Shown here: positions 41,068 to 49,345 of the stretch, in pieces | Layout: every line of letters starts with the position of its first letter | How positions within the stretch are numbered: the stretch's first letter is position 1 | DNA from: AV40 sp963817335 | Lineage (GTDB): Bacteria > Verrucomicrobiota > Verrucomicrobiia > Chthoniobacterales > UBA10450 | Direction of reading: 5' to 3' | Length of the DNA stretch: 64,000 nt | Assembly: GCA_963817335.1 (NCBI GenBank) | Contig: CAWFNX010000005.1 | Span: 1,612,001 to 1,676,000, forward strand | Notes under the pieces: model-generated | Told to the model about the DNA's origin: nothing | The model's input: only the letters and a program-made list of their open reading frames with translations | Databases searched by the model: none | Translations under genes and position numbers: made by a program

Positions 41068-44000
41068 CTACGGCCCCCGGTGAGGAGGAGTAGGAGTCGG
41101 GGTCGGCGTCGGGCTAGCCGCCGCTGTTGCGGTAGGTGTCGGAGTCGAACTTGGTGCCGCGGTAGCAGTTGGCGTAGGGGTTGGACTCGGAGCGACCGTC
41201 GCGGTTGGAGTCGGGGTGGGAGTTGGCGTTGGGCTAACTACCGGCGTTGCCGTAGGCGTAGGAGTTGGGCTTGGACCGCACCCTGACCTGCCACAAGGAG
41301 TGGGCGTGGGCATCGGAGTCGGGCTGGCAGCCGCAGTCGGAGTTGGCGTAGGAGTCGGTGTCGGCGTGGGCGTTGGTGAAGGACTCGCTATCGGAGTGGG
41401 AGTAGGTGTTGGTGTCGGGCTGGCGGCAATCGTAGGTGTCGGAGTAGGACTCGGAGCCACCGTCGGCGTCGGAGTCGGGCTTGGCGCAATTGTGGGGGTT
41501 GGAGTTGGACTCGCTACCGGGGTAGCGGTTGGTGTAGGAGTTGGGCTTGGACCACAGCCTGACCTGCCACAAGGAGTTGGCGTGGGCGTTGGAGTCGGGC
41601 TGGCAACTGCAGTCGGTGTGGGCGTAGGAGTTGGCGTTGGCGAGGGACTCGCTATCGGAGTGGCAGTCGGTGTAGGCGTCGGGCTGGGTGCAACTGTTGG
41701 TGTCGGAGTAGGAGTCGGAGCGATGGTTGCGGTCGGAGTAGGTGTTGGAGTCGGACTACCTACCGGCGTAGGCGTCGGGCTCGGACCGCAGCCACCGCGT
41801 CCACACGGAGTAGGTGTTGGGGTAGGTGTCGGTGTCGGGGTAGGAGTAGGGGTTGGCGTTGGGGTAGGTGTCGGAGTGGGAGTCGGAGATGGCGACGATA
41901 AATTGTATGCTTCAATTAAAGTCTGAGTTACATCTCCTTGATTTACGGCCTTGGTGGAGAACGTTCCTACCGCCCAGCAATTTTCTCCGCCGGTGCATGT
42001 GACGCTGTTCAGGATGTTGGTTACCGCACTGACATTAGGAGAATCGACCACACTCCAAGCGGATCCATTCCAGTGCAGAACCTGCGTGGTCACCGGTCCA
42101 AACGGCCTAAAATAACCTACTGCCCAACAATCGGACGCAGTAGAGCAGGTTAGGCTGTCAAGAATAGGACTCGTCTTAGTCGTTGAAGGCGGAGGAACAC
42201 CGGCCCAAGCACTGCCATCCCAGTGTTCAATTAGGGAACTGTATCCGCCAGAACTGGAATCGAATGAGTAACCCACGGCCCAACAATCTGATGTTGAATT
42301 GCATGTTACCCCCATAAGGTAGGTTGCGAGATTAGGGTTAGAACCCGTTTGCGAGACAATCGACCACGCCGTGCCGTTCCAATGCTCGATTAACGGTTGT
42401 GTAGTGTTCGAAATGTTACCGGCACTTCCGACCGCCCAACAGTCCATCGAAGCCGCACAACTTATGTTATTGAGAATATCAGATCCATTTGTGTTTACGC
42501 TTGGTGACGTGATAACGGACCATGAGAGTCCGTTCCAGTGCTCAGTGAGAGTTCCTGCCGCGGAGTTTGCCGCGTACCTTCCGACCGCCCAACAATCACT
42601 GGGCGAAATACAAGTTACACTCCGCAGCGAATCACCCTGCATGCCGGGAGTGTTTGGCGACGATATTATCGACCACGAAGTGCCGTTCCATTGCTCGATT
42701 AATGTGTTGCCCAATGAGGATCCGACAGCCCAGCAATTTGACGTGGAAGTGCACGTAACAGCATTGAGCTGATCCCGAGTTTGGGAGCCATCCGGTGAAT
42801 CGGCGATGGACCAGGTGTTTGCGTCCCAGTGCTCGATTAGATTTTGGACGTAGCCAGTGATCGGGTTCGAGTATGACCCTACGGCCCAACAATCCGCTGA
42901 GGAATTGCATGCAATGCCGAAAAGATTATTTGGCTGGGCACCGTTATCGAAATTAGGAGTAGCGGGATGCTGCCAGGAATTTCCGTCCCAATATTCCGCC
43001 AGGGTTTGGAAGTTTCCAGGGAGCGACACAATCCATCCGGCGGCCATACACTGTCCCGAGGCGACGCAAGAAACTCCGGAAAGGGCTTTTGACTTCCCGT
43101 CCAATCCGAGAGGCGGAGGGATAATCGTCCAGGAATTTCCATCCCAATGTTCGATTAGCTCTAAACCCTGTGTTCCGACCGCCCAACAATTCGTGGATGA
43201 GACACAACTAACCGCACTAAGAGAATTGGAATTGTTAGTGCCTACGCTTGGAGCGTTTGCATTTGCCCAGTCCGTGCCGTTCCAGTGGGCAATGAGTGGC
43301 TGAGCCGTGTTGCTGTTATCGGCGAAATAGCCGACCGCCCAACAATCGACCGTAGAGGTGCAAGTTACTCCGCTGAAGTAATTGTTGGTTGAGGTGCTCG
43401 TGTTCGGTGATGAAACAATCGACCAGGTCGTTCCATTCCATTGCTCAATCAACGTTTGATAATGGCTGAATGTTTGATCGTCATAGTAACCGACCGCGAA
43501 GCATTCCGAGGCCGACGCACAACTAACTCCGGTTAATTGGTTGTTGAATGACGTCGTGTTTGGAGAATTAACAATTGTCCACGACGCGCCGTTCCAGAAT
43601 TCAATCAAAGTCTGCCCGCTGCCGTGGTAACCAACCGCCCAACACTGCGACGTTGAAACGCACGTGACGCTGGACAGCACATTGTCTTCGTCGGCATTCG
43701 TATTTGGCGAACCGACGACTACCCAAGAGCTTCCGTCCCAATGCTCGGTCAGGGTTTGATAATCAGTGCCTGGACTAAAAGCATAACCGACAGCCCAGCA
43801 GTCTGAGCTCGAAACACAGTTCACCCCTGTGAGCACCCCAGAATCCAAATCGGGCGCGTCTGTGATCGTCCAAGAGTTACCATCCCAATGTTGAATCAAC
43901 GTCTTATAGCTATATGGAGTATAGTGGCCAACCGCCCAACAATTGGACGACGACACACACGACACAGCGGAGAAAAAATTATCGAGGGGTTGCGTGTCTA

Positions 44001-44241
44001 TATTCGGAGATGAAACGACTGACCAAGTGTTCGGTGCCGTTGCCGGCGTTGGTTGACTCGACAGACTGGCGCTAGCCACCATCGAATTTTTCGGACCCAT
44101 TTGGGCATAAGACGCCACGATTGCCATAAATGCGGCAAGTGAGCAGAGAGCCAGGGCAGACGAGAGGCGGAGGTAGAGAAAACCTTTTTCGGAAACGCGA
44201 TTGGATCGGTCAGGGCCCGGCTTTGAACTGGGGGTAAACAT
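41068..44241 (-). CDS. Large secreted 14-repeat protein with Pro-Thr stalk
   Basis: This 1057-residue protein has a long signal sequence (membrane stretch ALALCSLAAFMAIVASYA at about 30-47). From about residue 70 to 800 there are 14 copies of a 50-55 residue unit built on C-x6-CWAVG, LIEHWNG and SWSIVSSPNT. Each unit carries two Cys, likely a disulfide. The unit looks like a beta-propeller blade, and 14 copies could form two seven-bladed propellers. The last 250 residues are a PTPTP stalk interrupted by four CGR(S/G)GCGPS inserts. There is no sorting motif or C-terminal membrane anchor. A surface or adhesive role is inferred; no enzymatic motif is seen. Confidence 0.85.
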   Translation of the reverse strand: MFTPSSKPGPDRSNRVSEKGFLYLRLSSALALCSLAAFMAIVASYAQMGPKNSMVASASLSSQPTPATAPNTWSVVSSPNIDTQPLDNFFSAVSCVSSSNCWAVGHYTPYSYKTLIQHWDGNSWTITDAPDLDSGVLTGVNCVSSSDCWAVGYAFSPGTDYQTLTEHWDGSSWVVVGSPNTNADEDNVLSSVTCVSTSQCWAVGYHGSGQTLIEFWNGASWTIVNSPNTTSFNNQLTGVSCASASECFAVGYYDDQTFSHYQTLIEQWNGTTWSIVSSPNTSTSTNNYFSGVTCTSTVDCWAVGYFADNSNTAQPLIAHWNGTDWANANAPSVGTNNSNSLSAVSCVSSTNCWAVGTQGLELIEHWDGNSWTIIPPPLGLDGKSKALSGVSCVASGQCMAAGWIVSLPGNFQTLAEYWDGNSWQHPATPNFDNGAQPNNLFGIACNSSADCWAVGSYSNPITGYVQNLIEHWDANTWSIADSPDGSQTRDQLNAVTCTSTSNCWAVGSSLGNTLIEQWNGTSWSIISSPNTPGMQGDSLRSVTCISPSDCWAVGRYAANSAAGTLTEHWNGLSWSVITSPSVNTNGSDILNNISCAASMDCWAVGSAGNISNTTQPLIEHWNGTAWSIVSQTGSNPNLATYLMGVTCNSTSDCWAVGYSFDSSSGGYSSLIEHWDGSAWAGVPPPSTTKTSPILDSLTCSTASDCWAVGYFRPFGPVTTQVLHWNGSAWSVVDSPNVSAVTNILNSVTCTGGENCWAVGTFSTKAVNQGDVTQTLIEAYNLSSPSPTPTPTPTPTPTPTPTPTPTPTPTPTPCGRGGCGPSPTPTPVGSPTPTPTPTATIAPTPTPTPTVAPSPTPTPTATPIASPSPTPTPTPTPTAVASPTPTPTPTPCGRSGCGPSPTPTPTATPVASPTPTPTIAPSPTPTPTVAPSPTPTPTIAASPTPTPTPTPIASPSPTPTPTPTPTPTPTAAASPTPMPTPTPCGRSGCGPSPTPTPTATPVVSPTPTPTPTPTATVAPSPTPTPTATAAPSSTPTPTATAAASPTPTPTPTPPHRGP
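41085..41893. repeat. Low-complexity hexamer tract encoding the Pro-Thr stalk
   Basis: An array of about 800 bp of GGNGT(N)GG-type hexamers on the plus strand encodes the PT-rich C-terminus of the large secreted protein. Four CGR(S/G)GCGPS units interrupt it. It is likely prone to length variation by slippage. Confidence 0.85.
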
Positions 44242-44467
44242 CGATATTCTTTAGGCAGGAGAGGTTAAGTGAATTGCACGCATCACCTGGATAGCAATTA
44301 CGTGTAGGGCGGGGAAAGTAGATCATGGACGGATGCAGCCTGTCAAACGGTTCCTTCTGTTTCTAACGGTAATTTTACACCGCGGCGCGCAATGGTAGGT
44401 TTCGTCGCCGCTTTTGAACGAGCGCCCTGTGCCGACGGTCAGAAACTGCCGCTACAGAAGCCGCCAA

Positions 44468-46072
44468 ATGGAGCAAAATCCACCGCCACCCACGTTTCCT
44501 TCCCCTGAGGAACTGAAGACGAAGATCACCGAGTTCATGAAACAGAACTTCGGCGATCACGTTTCGGTTGCGGCGTTTCCTGCCCCGGAACCGGCGGAGG
44601 CTGAGACGGAAGAAAAACCCGATCCCGCAGCTACCGCACAGAAATTTGAGTTCAATTTTTTGCCGCGCGATATCAAATCGCATCTCGATCGGTTCGTGAT
44701 CAAGCAGGACGAAGCCAAGAAGGTGCTCTCGATCGCGGTCTGCGATCATTACAACCACGCGAAATATTTGCGCCAGCTCGAGAAAGAAAACCCAAAGGCC
44801 GCCGAACAACTCGAGTACACCAAACAAAACGTGATTCTGGTCGGTCCGACCGGCGTAGGAAAAACTTATCTGATCAAACACATCGCGGATTTGATCAAAG
44901 TGCCGTTCGTGAAAGCGGACGCGACGAAGTTCAGCGAAACCGGCTACGTTGGCGGCGATGTGGAAGATCTGGTGCGCGAACTGGTCCACAAAGCCAACGG
45001 CGATCTGAACCTCGCGCAGTTCGGAATCATTTACATTGATGAGATCGACAAAATTGCGTCCGCCGGAAATCTGATTGGCCGCGATGTGAGCGGACGCGGC
45101 GTGCAAACGACTCTGCTCAAATTAATGGAAGAAACCGAGGTGCCGGTCCGCAGCATGAACGATCTTCAAGCGCAATTGCAGGCCGCGTTCGAATTTCAGC
45201 GCAAAGGCAAGGCGAAGCGCGAGACCATCAACACCCGGCACATTCTTTTTGTCGTTAGCGGCGCGTTTGGAAAATTGAAAGAGCAAGTGGCGCGGCGGGT
45301 GCGTCAGGGACAGATCGGGTTCCGGGCGGATCCGGTGCAGGTGATGGATAACGAGCTGTTCCAGTACGTCACCACGAACGATTTTGTCGAGTACGGCTTC
45401 GAACCCGAGTTCATTGGGCGTTTGCCAGTGCGGGTGGTCTGTCTCGATCTCGACGCGGAAGATCTGTTCAAGATCATGAAATTTTCCGAGGGCAGTCTGC
45501 TACGCCAGTACGAGCGCGCCTTCCAGGCCTACGGAATCGGCATCAGTTTCGATGATGAAGCGCTGCGCCTGATCGCCGAAGCGGCCGCGGTGGAAAAGAC
45601 CGGTGCTCGCGGATTGCTCACCGTTTTTGAGAAGCTTTTTCGCGATTACAAATACCATCTGGCGGGTTCGGGTTTGAGTCAGTTGCGAGTGACGGCTGAG
45701 CTGGTGCGGGAGCCGAAGCGGGTGCTGGATCGACTGATGGCCGAAGGCGAAAAGCACGAAGCTAAAGTGCTGGAGGACACGGTCCGACAGTGGGCTACGG
45801 CCTTTGGCAGGGACCACGGTATCGAAATTGTTTTTGACGATTCCGCAGTACGGCGTTTGGTGGAACGCGCCCACAGCGAGCGAATGACCATGAGCGATCT
45901 CTGCTCCCATCTATTCAAGGATTACCAGTTTGGTTTGAACCTGGTGAAAAAGAACACCGGGCGCTCCAAATTCAGCCTGGGGGCGGAGGCGGTGGACGCG
46001 CCAGACAGATGCTTGAGTGAATTGGTTGTGCAATCGTACTATCCCGGTTCGCCCTCAATGGTAAAACCCTGA
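44468..46072 (+). CDS. ClpX-like AAA+ ATPase without the zinc-binding domain
   Basis: This 534-residue protein starts at the ATG at 44468 (the frame is open 18 codons upstream). The AAA+ core has Walker A GPTGVGKT, the pore loop SETGYVGGDVEDLV, Walker B IIYIDEIDKI, the segment GRDVSGRGVQTTLLKLME, the box EYGFEPEFIGRLPVRV and sensor 2 TGARGLLT. An IGF tripeptide (GQIGFR) sits where ClpX carries its ClpP-docking loop. The N-terminal Cys4 zinc finger of ClpX is absent, replaced by about 60 acidic, Pro-rich residues. A C-terminal extension of about 140 residues is present. It is probably an unfoldase with different substrate recruitment. It is followed 9 bp later by the cyclase-like gene. Confidence 0.85.
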   Translation: MEQNPPPPTFPSPEELKTKITEFMKQNFGDHVSVAAFPAPEPAEAETEEKPDPAATAQKFEFNFLPRDIKSHLDRFVIKQDEAKKVLSIAVCDHYNHAKYLRQLEKENPKAAEQLEYTKQNVILVGPTGVGKTYLIKHIADLIKVPFVKADATKFSETGYVGGDVEDLVRELVHKANGDLNLAQFGIIYIDEIDKIASAGNLIGRDVSGRGVQTTLLKLMEETEVPVRSMNDLQAQLQAAFEFQRKGKAKRETINTRHILFVVSGAFGKLKEQVARRVRQGQIGFRADPVQVMDNELFQYVTTNDFVEYGFEPEFIGRLPVRVVCLDLDAEDLFKIMKFSEGSLLRQYERAFQAYGIGISFDDEALRLIAEAAAVEKTGARGLLTVFEKLFRDYKYHLAGSGLSQLRVTAELVREPKRVLDRLMAEGEKHEAKVLEDTVRQWATAFGRDHGIEIVFDDSAVRRLVERAHSERMTMSDLCSHLFKDYQFGLNLVKKNTGRSKFSLGAEAVDAPDRCLSELVVQSYYPGSPSMVKP

Positions 46073-46081
46073 TTCCATTTC

Positions 46082-47329
46082 ATGAAACGCCCGCTGATAG
46101 CGACTTTGGCCATTGGAATTTTTGTAGTGGTGGCGGTGAGCGTTTTGCAACTGGTTCCGCAGGTCGCGCAATTCGAATCGCGGGCCGCGGACGGCATCTC
46201 CTCCTACGCCTCCGCTAGTCGAGTCGTGCCGAAGCAGTGGCAATACGTGTTTATGGCGATCCTGGCTTTCGGGATGGCGGCATTGACGGTAACGACCCTG
46301 CGTCGAGGCCGAATCGGATTGCTTGTGGTCGGACTCTTGGTTGAACTCGTCGCAGTCACGTGGATTTGCGGACTTTACCGGGTCTTTTTCCAACCATTTC
46401 CATCGATGTTCGCGGTCGCGCTTGCCTATGTCGCGGCGGATCGTTACATGGCAATTACGCAGCGGGGTCGATCTGTAACTGCGCGCGCGTTTTTTACCGA
46501 TCGGTTGTCGAGGGAACAGCTTCAGCGGGTCATTTCGGGCGACATCCCGTTTGATCCGGAAGCGAAGACTTACGAAACCACGGTGGTGGTTTGCGACGTC
46601 GCGAACAAATACGATCTGGCAGACGACTGTGAGCCGCCAGAATTCGGTAGACTCACCGAAGAATTTATCTGCCGCGCGACGGATATTTTCACCAACGCCG
46701 GCGCTTACATTCAGACCGCCGATGCCGAAGGCGTAGTCGCGCTGTTTGGTTTTCCCGAAATCGATGCCCACCATGGAGACAAAGCGGTGCGCGTCGCGCT
46801 GGATGTGATCGATCAATTTCGTCAGGCCCGTCTCACCAATGGCAACGCGAAATGTGATGTGCACGTCGGGGTCAGCTCCGGGACGATGGTCGTGGCGCCG
46901 CTTCAAAACGGCGATCGTCCGGGATTAATCACCAGCGGCGAGCCGGTCGAACTCGCCCGGCGTTTTTGCGTGGCGAACCGGTTCTATGGTTCACGTGTCC
47001 TGATTGGGCCACGAACATTCGAACTTGCGAGCCGGTACATTGTCGCTCGGCCTATCGATTTTCTGAGCGGGGTGAATTCGCGCGAGCGACACGAGATTTA
47101 CGAACCGCTCTGGCCGGCGGCGGAAGCAAAGCCGGAACAACTCGCCCGGCGCGACTGTTTCTGGAACGGCGTGGTGTTCTATCGAGAGAAGCGCTGGGCC
47201 GAGGCTTACTCGGAATTTCAAAAGGCGCGCGGGCCTAACGAGGAAGAAGACGCGCCGTTGCAATTGTATCTCCGCCGGCTGGAGCCGCTCGCGCTTCATC
47301 TCGCTGAAGTGCCGATGCGGCCAGTGTAG
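46082..47329 (+). CDS. Membrane protein with degenerate class III cyclase domain
   Basis: This 415-residue protein has an N-terminal membrane region with segments near 5-25, 57-72, 80-98 and 105-120. A cytoplasmic nucleotide-cyclase-homology domain follows at about 165-330 (TTVVVCDVANKYDLAD, then TADAEGVVALFGFPEID and VHVGVSSGTMVVAPL). Asp is kept in the first metal site, but the second metal position (usually GD in GDGVMAVFG) reads AEG, and typical purine-binding residues are not evident. It may be a catalytically weak or inactive sensor. The C-terminus resembles a TPR unit. It follows the ClpX-like gene by 9 bp, so the two are probably co-transcribed. A TCGTTAGGC motif lies at 47233. Confidence 0.78.
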   Translation: MKRPLIATLAIGIFVVVAVSVLQLVPQVAQFESRAADGISSYASASRVVPKQWQYVFMAILAFGMAALTVTTLRRGRIGLLVVGLLVELVAVTWICGLYRVFFQPFPSMFAVALAYVAADRYMAITQRGRSVTARAFFTDRLSREQLQRVISGDIPFDPEAKTYETTVVVCDVANKYDLADDCEPPEFGRLTEEFICRATDIFTNAGAYIQTADAEGVVALFGFPEIDAHHGDKAVRVALDVIDQFRQARLTNGNAKCDVHVGVSSGTMVVAPLQNGDRPGLITSGEPVELARRFCVANRFYGSRVLIGPRTFELASRYIVARPIDFLSGVNSRERHEIYEPLWPAAEAKPEQLARRDCFWNGVVFYREKRWAEAYSEFQKARGPNEEEDAPLQLYLRRLEPLALHLAEVPMRPV

Positions 47330-47379
47330 CAGTCGACGGCGCCCAAGGTGCGAGTCGCACGAGCCTTCACCCTGGCGAT

Positions 47380-47985
47380 ATGAGAAAAACGGAATATCCA
47401 CCGGCGCTGCGCGATTTAGTCGCGCAACTTCGACAAATGCCCGGGGTCGGTCCGCGCTCGGCGGAACGGATTGCCCTCTGGATGGTGCAAGCGCGTGGCG
47501 ATCAGCCCGAGCAAATCGCACGCGCTATTTCCGAAACCCGAAAGGGAATCCATCCCTGCAAGCTCTGCGGTTACTTTACTACCAACGAACTCTGCGATAT
47601 CTGCTCGGATTCGTCGCGTGCAGTTGAGCTCCTTTGCGTGGTCGAGCAACCGACCGACATTTTGCCATTGGAAAAAACCGGCGCTTTCCGGGGCCGATAT
47701 CACTCGTTAGGCGGCCGGATTTCGCCGCTCGATCACATCGGACCGGAAGATTTGCGAATCAAAGAGCTCCTTGAGCGGATCGAGAAGGAAAGATTCAGCG
47801 AAATCATTTTTGCGCTGGCGGCTGACGTTGAAGGCGAGGCGACGACAAACTATCTGGTCGATCTTTTGAAGAACAAGGGGATCGCACTGACGCGGATCGC
47901 CCGCGGCCTGCCGGCGGGCGCAGCGTTGGAATCTGCGGACGATCTCACCTTGCAGCAAGCGATGTCGGGTCGAACGAAGTTGTAG
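47380..47985 (+). CDS. recR: Recombination protein RecR
   Basis: This 201-residue protein has the full RecR layout. It has a helix-hairpin-helix (LRQMPGVGPRSAERIALWMV), a Cys4 zinc finger (CKLCGYFTTNELCDIC, about residues 57-72) and a Toprim domain (LLCVVEQPTDILPLEKTGAF). The Walker B-like segment is AADVEGEATTNYLVDLL. RecR loads RecA in the RecFOR gap-repair pathway. It starts 50 bp after the cyclase-like gene. A TCGTTAGGC motif at 47704 encodes His-Ser-Leu(TTA)-Gly. Confidence 0.96.
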   Translation: MRKTEYPPALRDLVAQLRQMPGVGPRSAERIALWMVQARGDQPEQIARAISETRKGIHPCKLCGYFTTNELCDICSDSSRAVELLCVVEQPTDILPLEKTGAFRGRYHSLGGRISPLDHIGPEDLRIKELLERIEKERFSEIIFALAADVEGEATTNYLVDLLKNKGIALTRIARGLPAGAALESADDLTLQQAMSGRTKL

Positions 47986-48002
47986 GTGTAGGCCGTGTTT
48001 CG

Positions 48003-48147
48003 AAAGTAGCCCAGCGTTTCAACGCTGGGGTTTTAAAGGGAAAGCGACGTCGAAGTCCGGCCGGACGAAAGAAGCGTTCTGCCGTCCCTTGCGGCACTTC
48101 TGGCGTTATTAAAACAATAAACCCAGCACTGAAGTAGTGCGGGGTTA
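48003..48147. repeat. REP-like composite palindrome
   Basis: Two hairpins, CCCAGCGTTTCAACGCTGGG (48010-48029) and CCCAGCACTGAAGTAGTGCGGGG (48122-48144), bracket a GC-rich middle. The first is nearly identical to the hairpins at 7538 and 7650. It fills the space between convergent recR and mscS and may double as a bidirectional terminator. Confidence 0.8.
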
Positions 48148-48164
48148 CTGTCGTAACGTGGCGC

Positions 48165-49220
48165 TCATCGCGCGTCGCCTTTGGGGAACATCACCTTCTC
48201 CGGTGCGGCGTTGAGCGCGGCGAGAAGTTTTGGAATTAACCGCGACTTGATGGTGCCCGCTTCGCGCGGAGAAACCAGATAGCGGACAATCGCATCGATC
48301 CAGGTCACTTCGTCCACGCGAAAAATGACCCGCGGATGTTCGCGCACCTCGAGTTCGTCTACTGGCGTTCGCGCCAGCAAATCACGGTACACGCTAATGC
48401 GCTTGATCATTTCCTGTCCGATTTCTTCGGTCACAACGCGTTGCATCGTTTCGCTGACAAATTTTAAATCACTTTGATAGGCAATCTGAAATTTTATTTC
48501 ATTCCAGATATAAGGAAAAAGCGGCCAGGAATAATTCCAGACGATTTCGTCGAGAACTTTCTCGTTCGGAAAACGAATTACGCGGCCACTCGGGTGATCT
48601 CCGGAGATGTATTGCCCGCCAAATTCCCACAAAGTCGTGTCGAGATAACCGACATCGATCACGTCCCCAGTTGCGTCGCCGATTTTTATGCGATCACCGA
48701 CCCGAAATGGTTGTCGTACTAAAATGTAAATCCACGCGATAAAACTTTTGGCCGGCGTTTGCACCGCCAGACCGACGATAATGGATCCGATTCCGAGCGC
48801 GGTGAGGGCGCCGTACCAATTCACAAAGACGACCGAGACGGCGATGACAGCGATCAACACTCCCGAGACTAAAAGAACGATCCGGCGAAGGGTGTAGCGC
48901 GTGACCGTATCGTCGAGACGTCCGATTGCGTAAACACGAACAGCTTTGGCGGCCGCCAGTACTATAATAACTAGGGCTGCCCCTCGAATGAAGCGATAAG
49001 CCAACTCGACCTCCGTTTCGGGCAGCGGTATGAACTTTGATCCGACCAGGTAGTAGAAGACAGCGCAACCAATTAGAAAAAGCGCATGAGTGACGAACCA
49101 AAATTTGTCGGTCGCCGCAGCTTTTACTTTTTTGGCCGGCTCTTTCTCACCGGTTCTCCGAAGTTCTTTTTTAACTTCAGGGCGTCGCTCAATTTCGTGT
49201 GCGGTTTCTGCCTCTGGCAT
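48165..49220 (-). CDS. MscS family mechanosensitive channel
   Basis: This protein of about 351 residues starts at the ATG at 49220 (the frame is open to a GTG at 49265). A charged N-terminal tail of about 40 residues precedes membrane segments near 42-60, 68-88 and 115-140. The pore helix and beta-domain entry follow in the order LGIGSIIVGLAVQTPAKSFI, then AWIYILVRQPFRVGDRIKIG. A C-terminal domain of about 150 residues completes it. The size is close to small-conductance channels that release osmolytes on hypo-osmotic shock. The gene lies near the trehalose and glycogen genes, which fits osmotic physiology but proves nothing. Confidence 0.88.
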   Translation of the reverse strand: MPEAETAHEIERRPEVKKELRRTGEKEPAKKVKAAATDKFWFVTHALFLIGCAVFYYLVGSKFIPLPETEVELAYRFIRGAALVIIVLAAAKAVRVYAIGRLDDTVTRYTLRRIVLLVSGVLIAVIAVSVVFVNWYGALTALGIGSIIVGLAVQTPAKSFIAWIYILVRQPFRVGDRIKIGDATGDVIDVGYLDTTLWEFGGQYISGDHPSGRVIRFPNEKVLDEIVWNYSWPLFPYIWNEIKFQIAYQSDLKFVSETMQRVVTEEIGQEMIKRISVYRDLLARTPVDELEVREHPRVIFRVDEVTWIDAIVRYLVSPREAGTIKSRLIPKLLAALNAAPEKVMFPKGDAR

Positions 49221-49273
49221 CAATATTAAATCGCACGCGGAGACAGTCTTGCGCGTCGATCTCACGTAGATGC

Positions 49274-49337
49274 TGTAGAGGCAGCCATGCCGGCTGCATT
49301 TGCTAGCGCGCTGCAGCCGGCACGGCCGCCACTACAG
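49274..49337. repeat. Intergenic inverted repeat with TGTAG/CTACA ends
   Basis: The segment opens with TGTAGAGGCAGCCATGCCGG and closes with GGCCGCCACTACA, with GGCTGCA and TGCAGCC arms between. It shares its termini with the repeats at 57751 and 60829. It separates mscS from the debranching enzyme gene. Confidence 0.65.
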
Positions 49338-49345
49338 TTTCTTCG

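Noticed and set aside
41085..41893. Regularly repeated units suggesting a CRISPR array
   Set aside because: The units are contiguous hexamers without spacers and encode a Pro-Thr stalk in an open frame.
46082..47329. Active adenylate/guanylate cyclase
   Set aside because: The second metal-binding position reads AEG instead of the usual GD(G) and base-recognition residues are not evident, so activity cannot be claimed.
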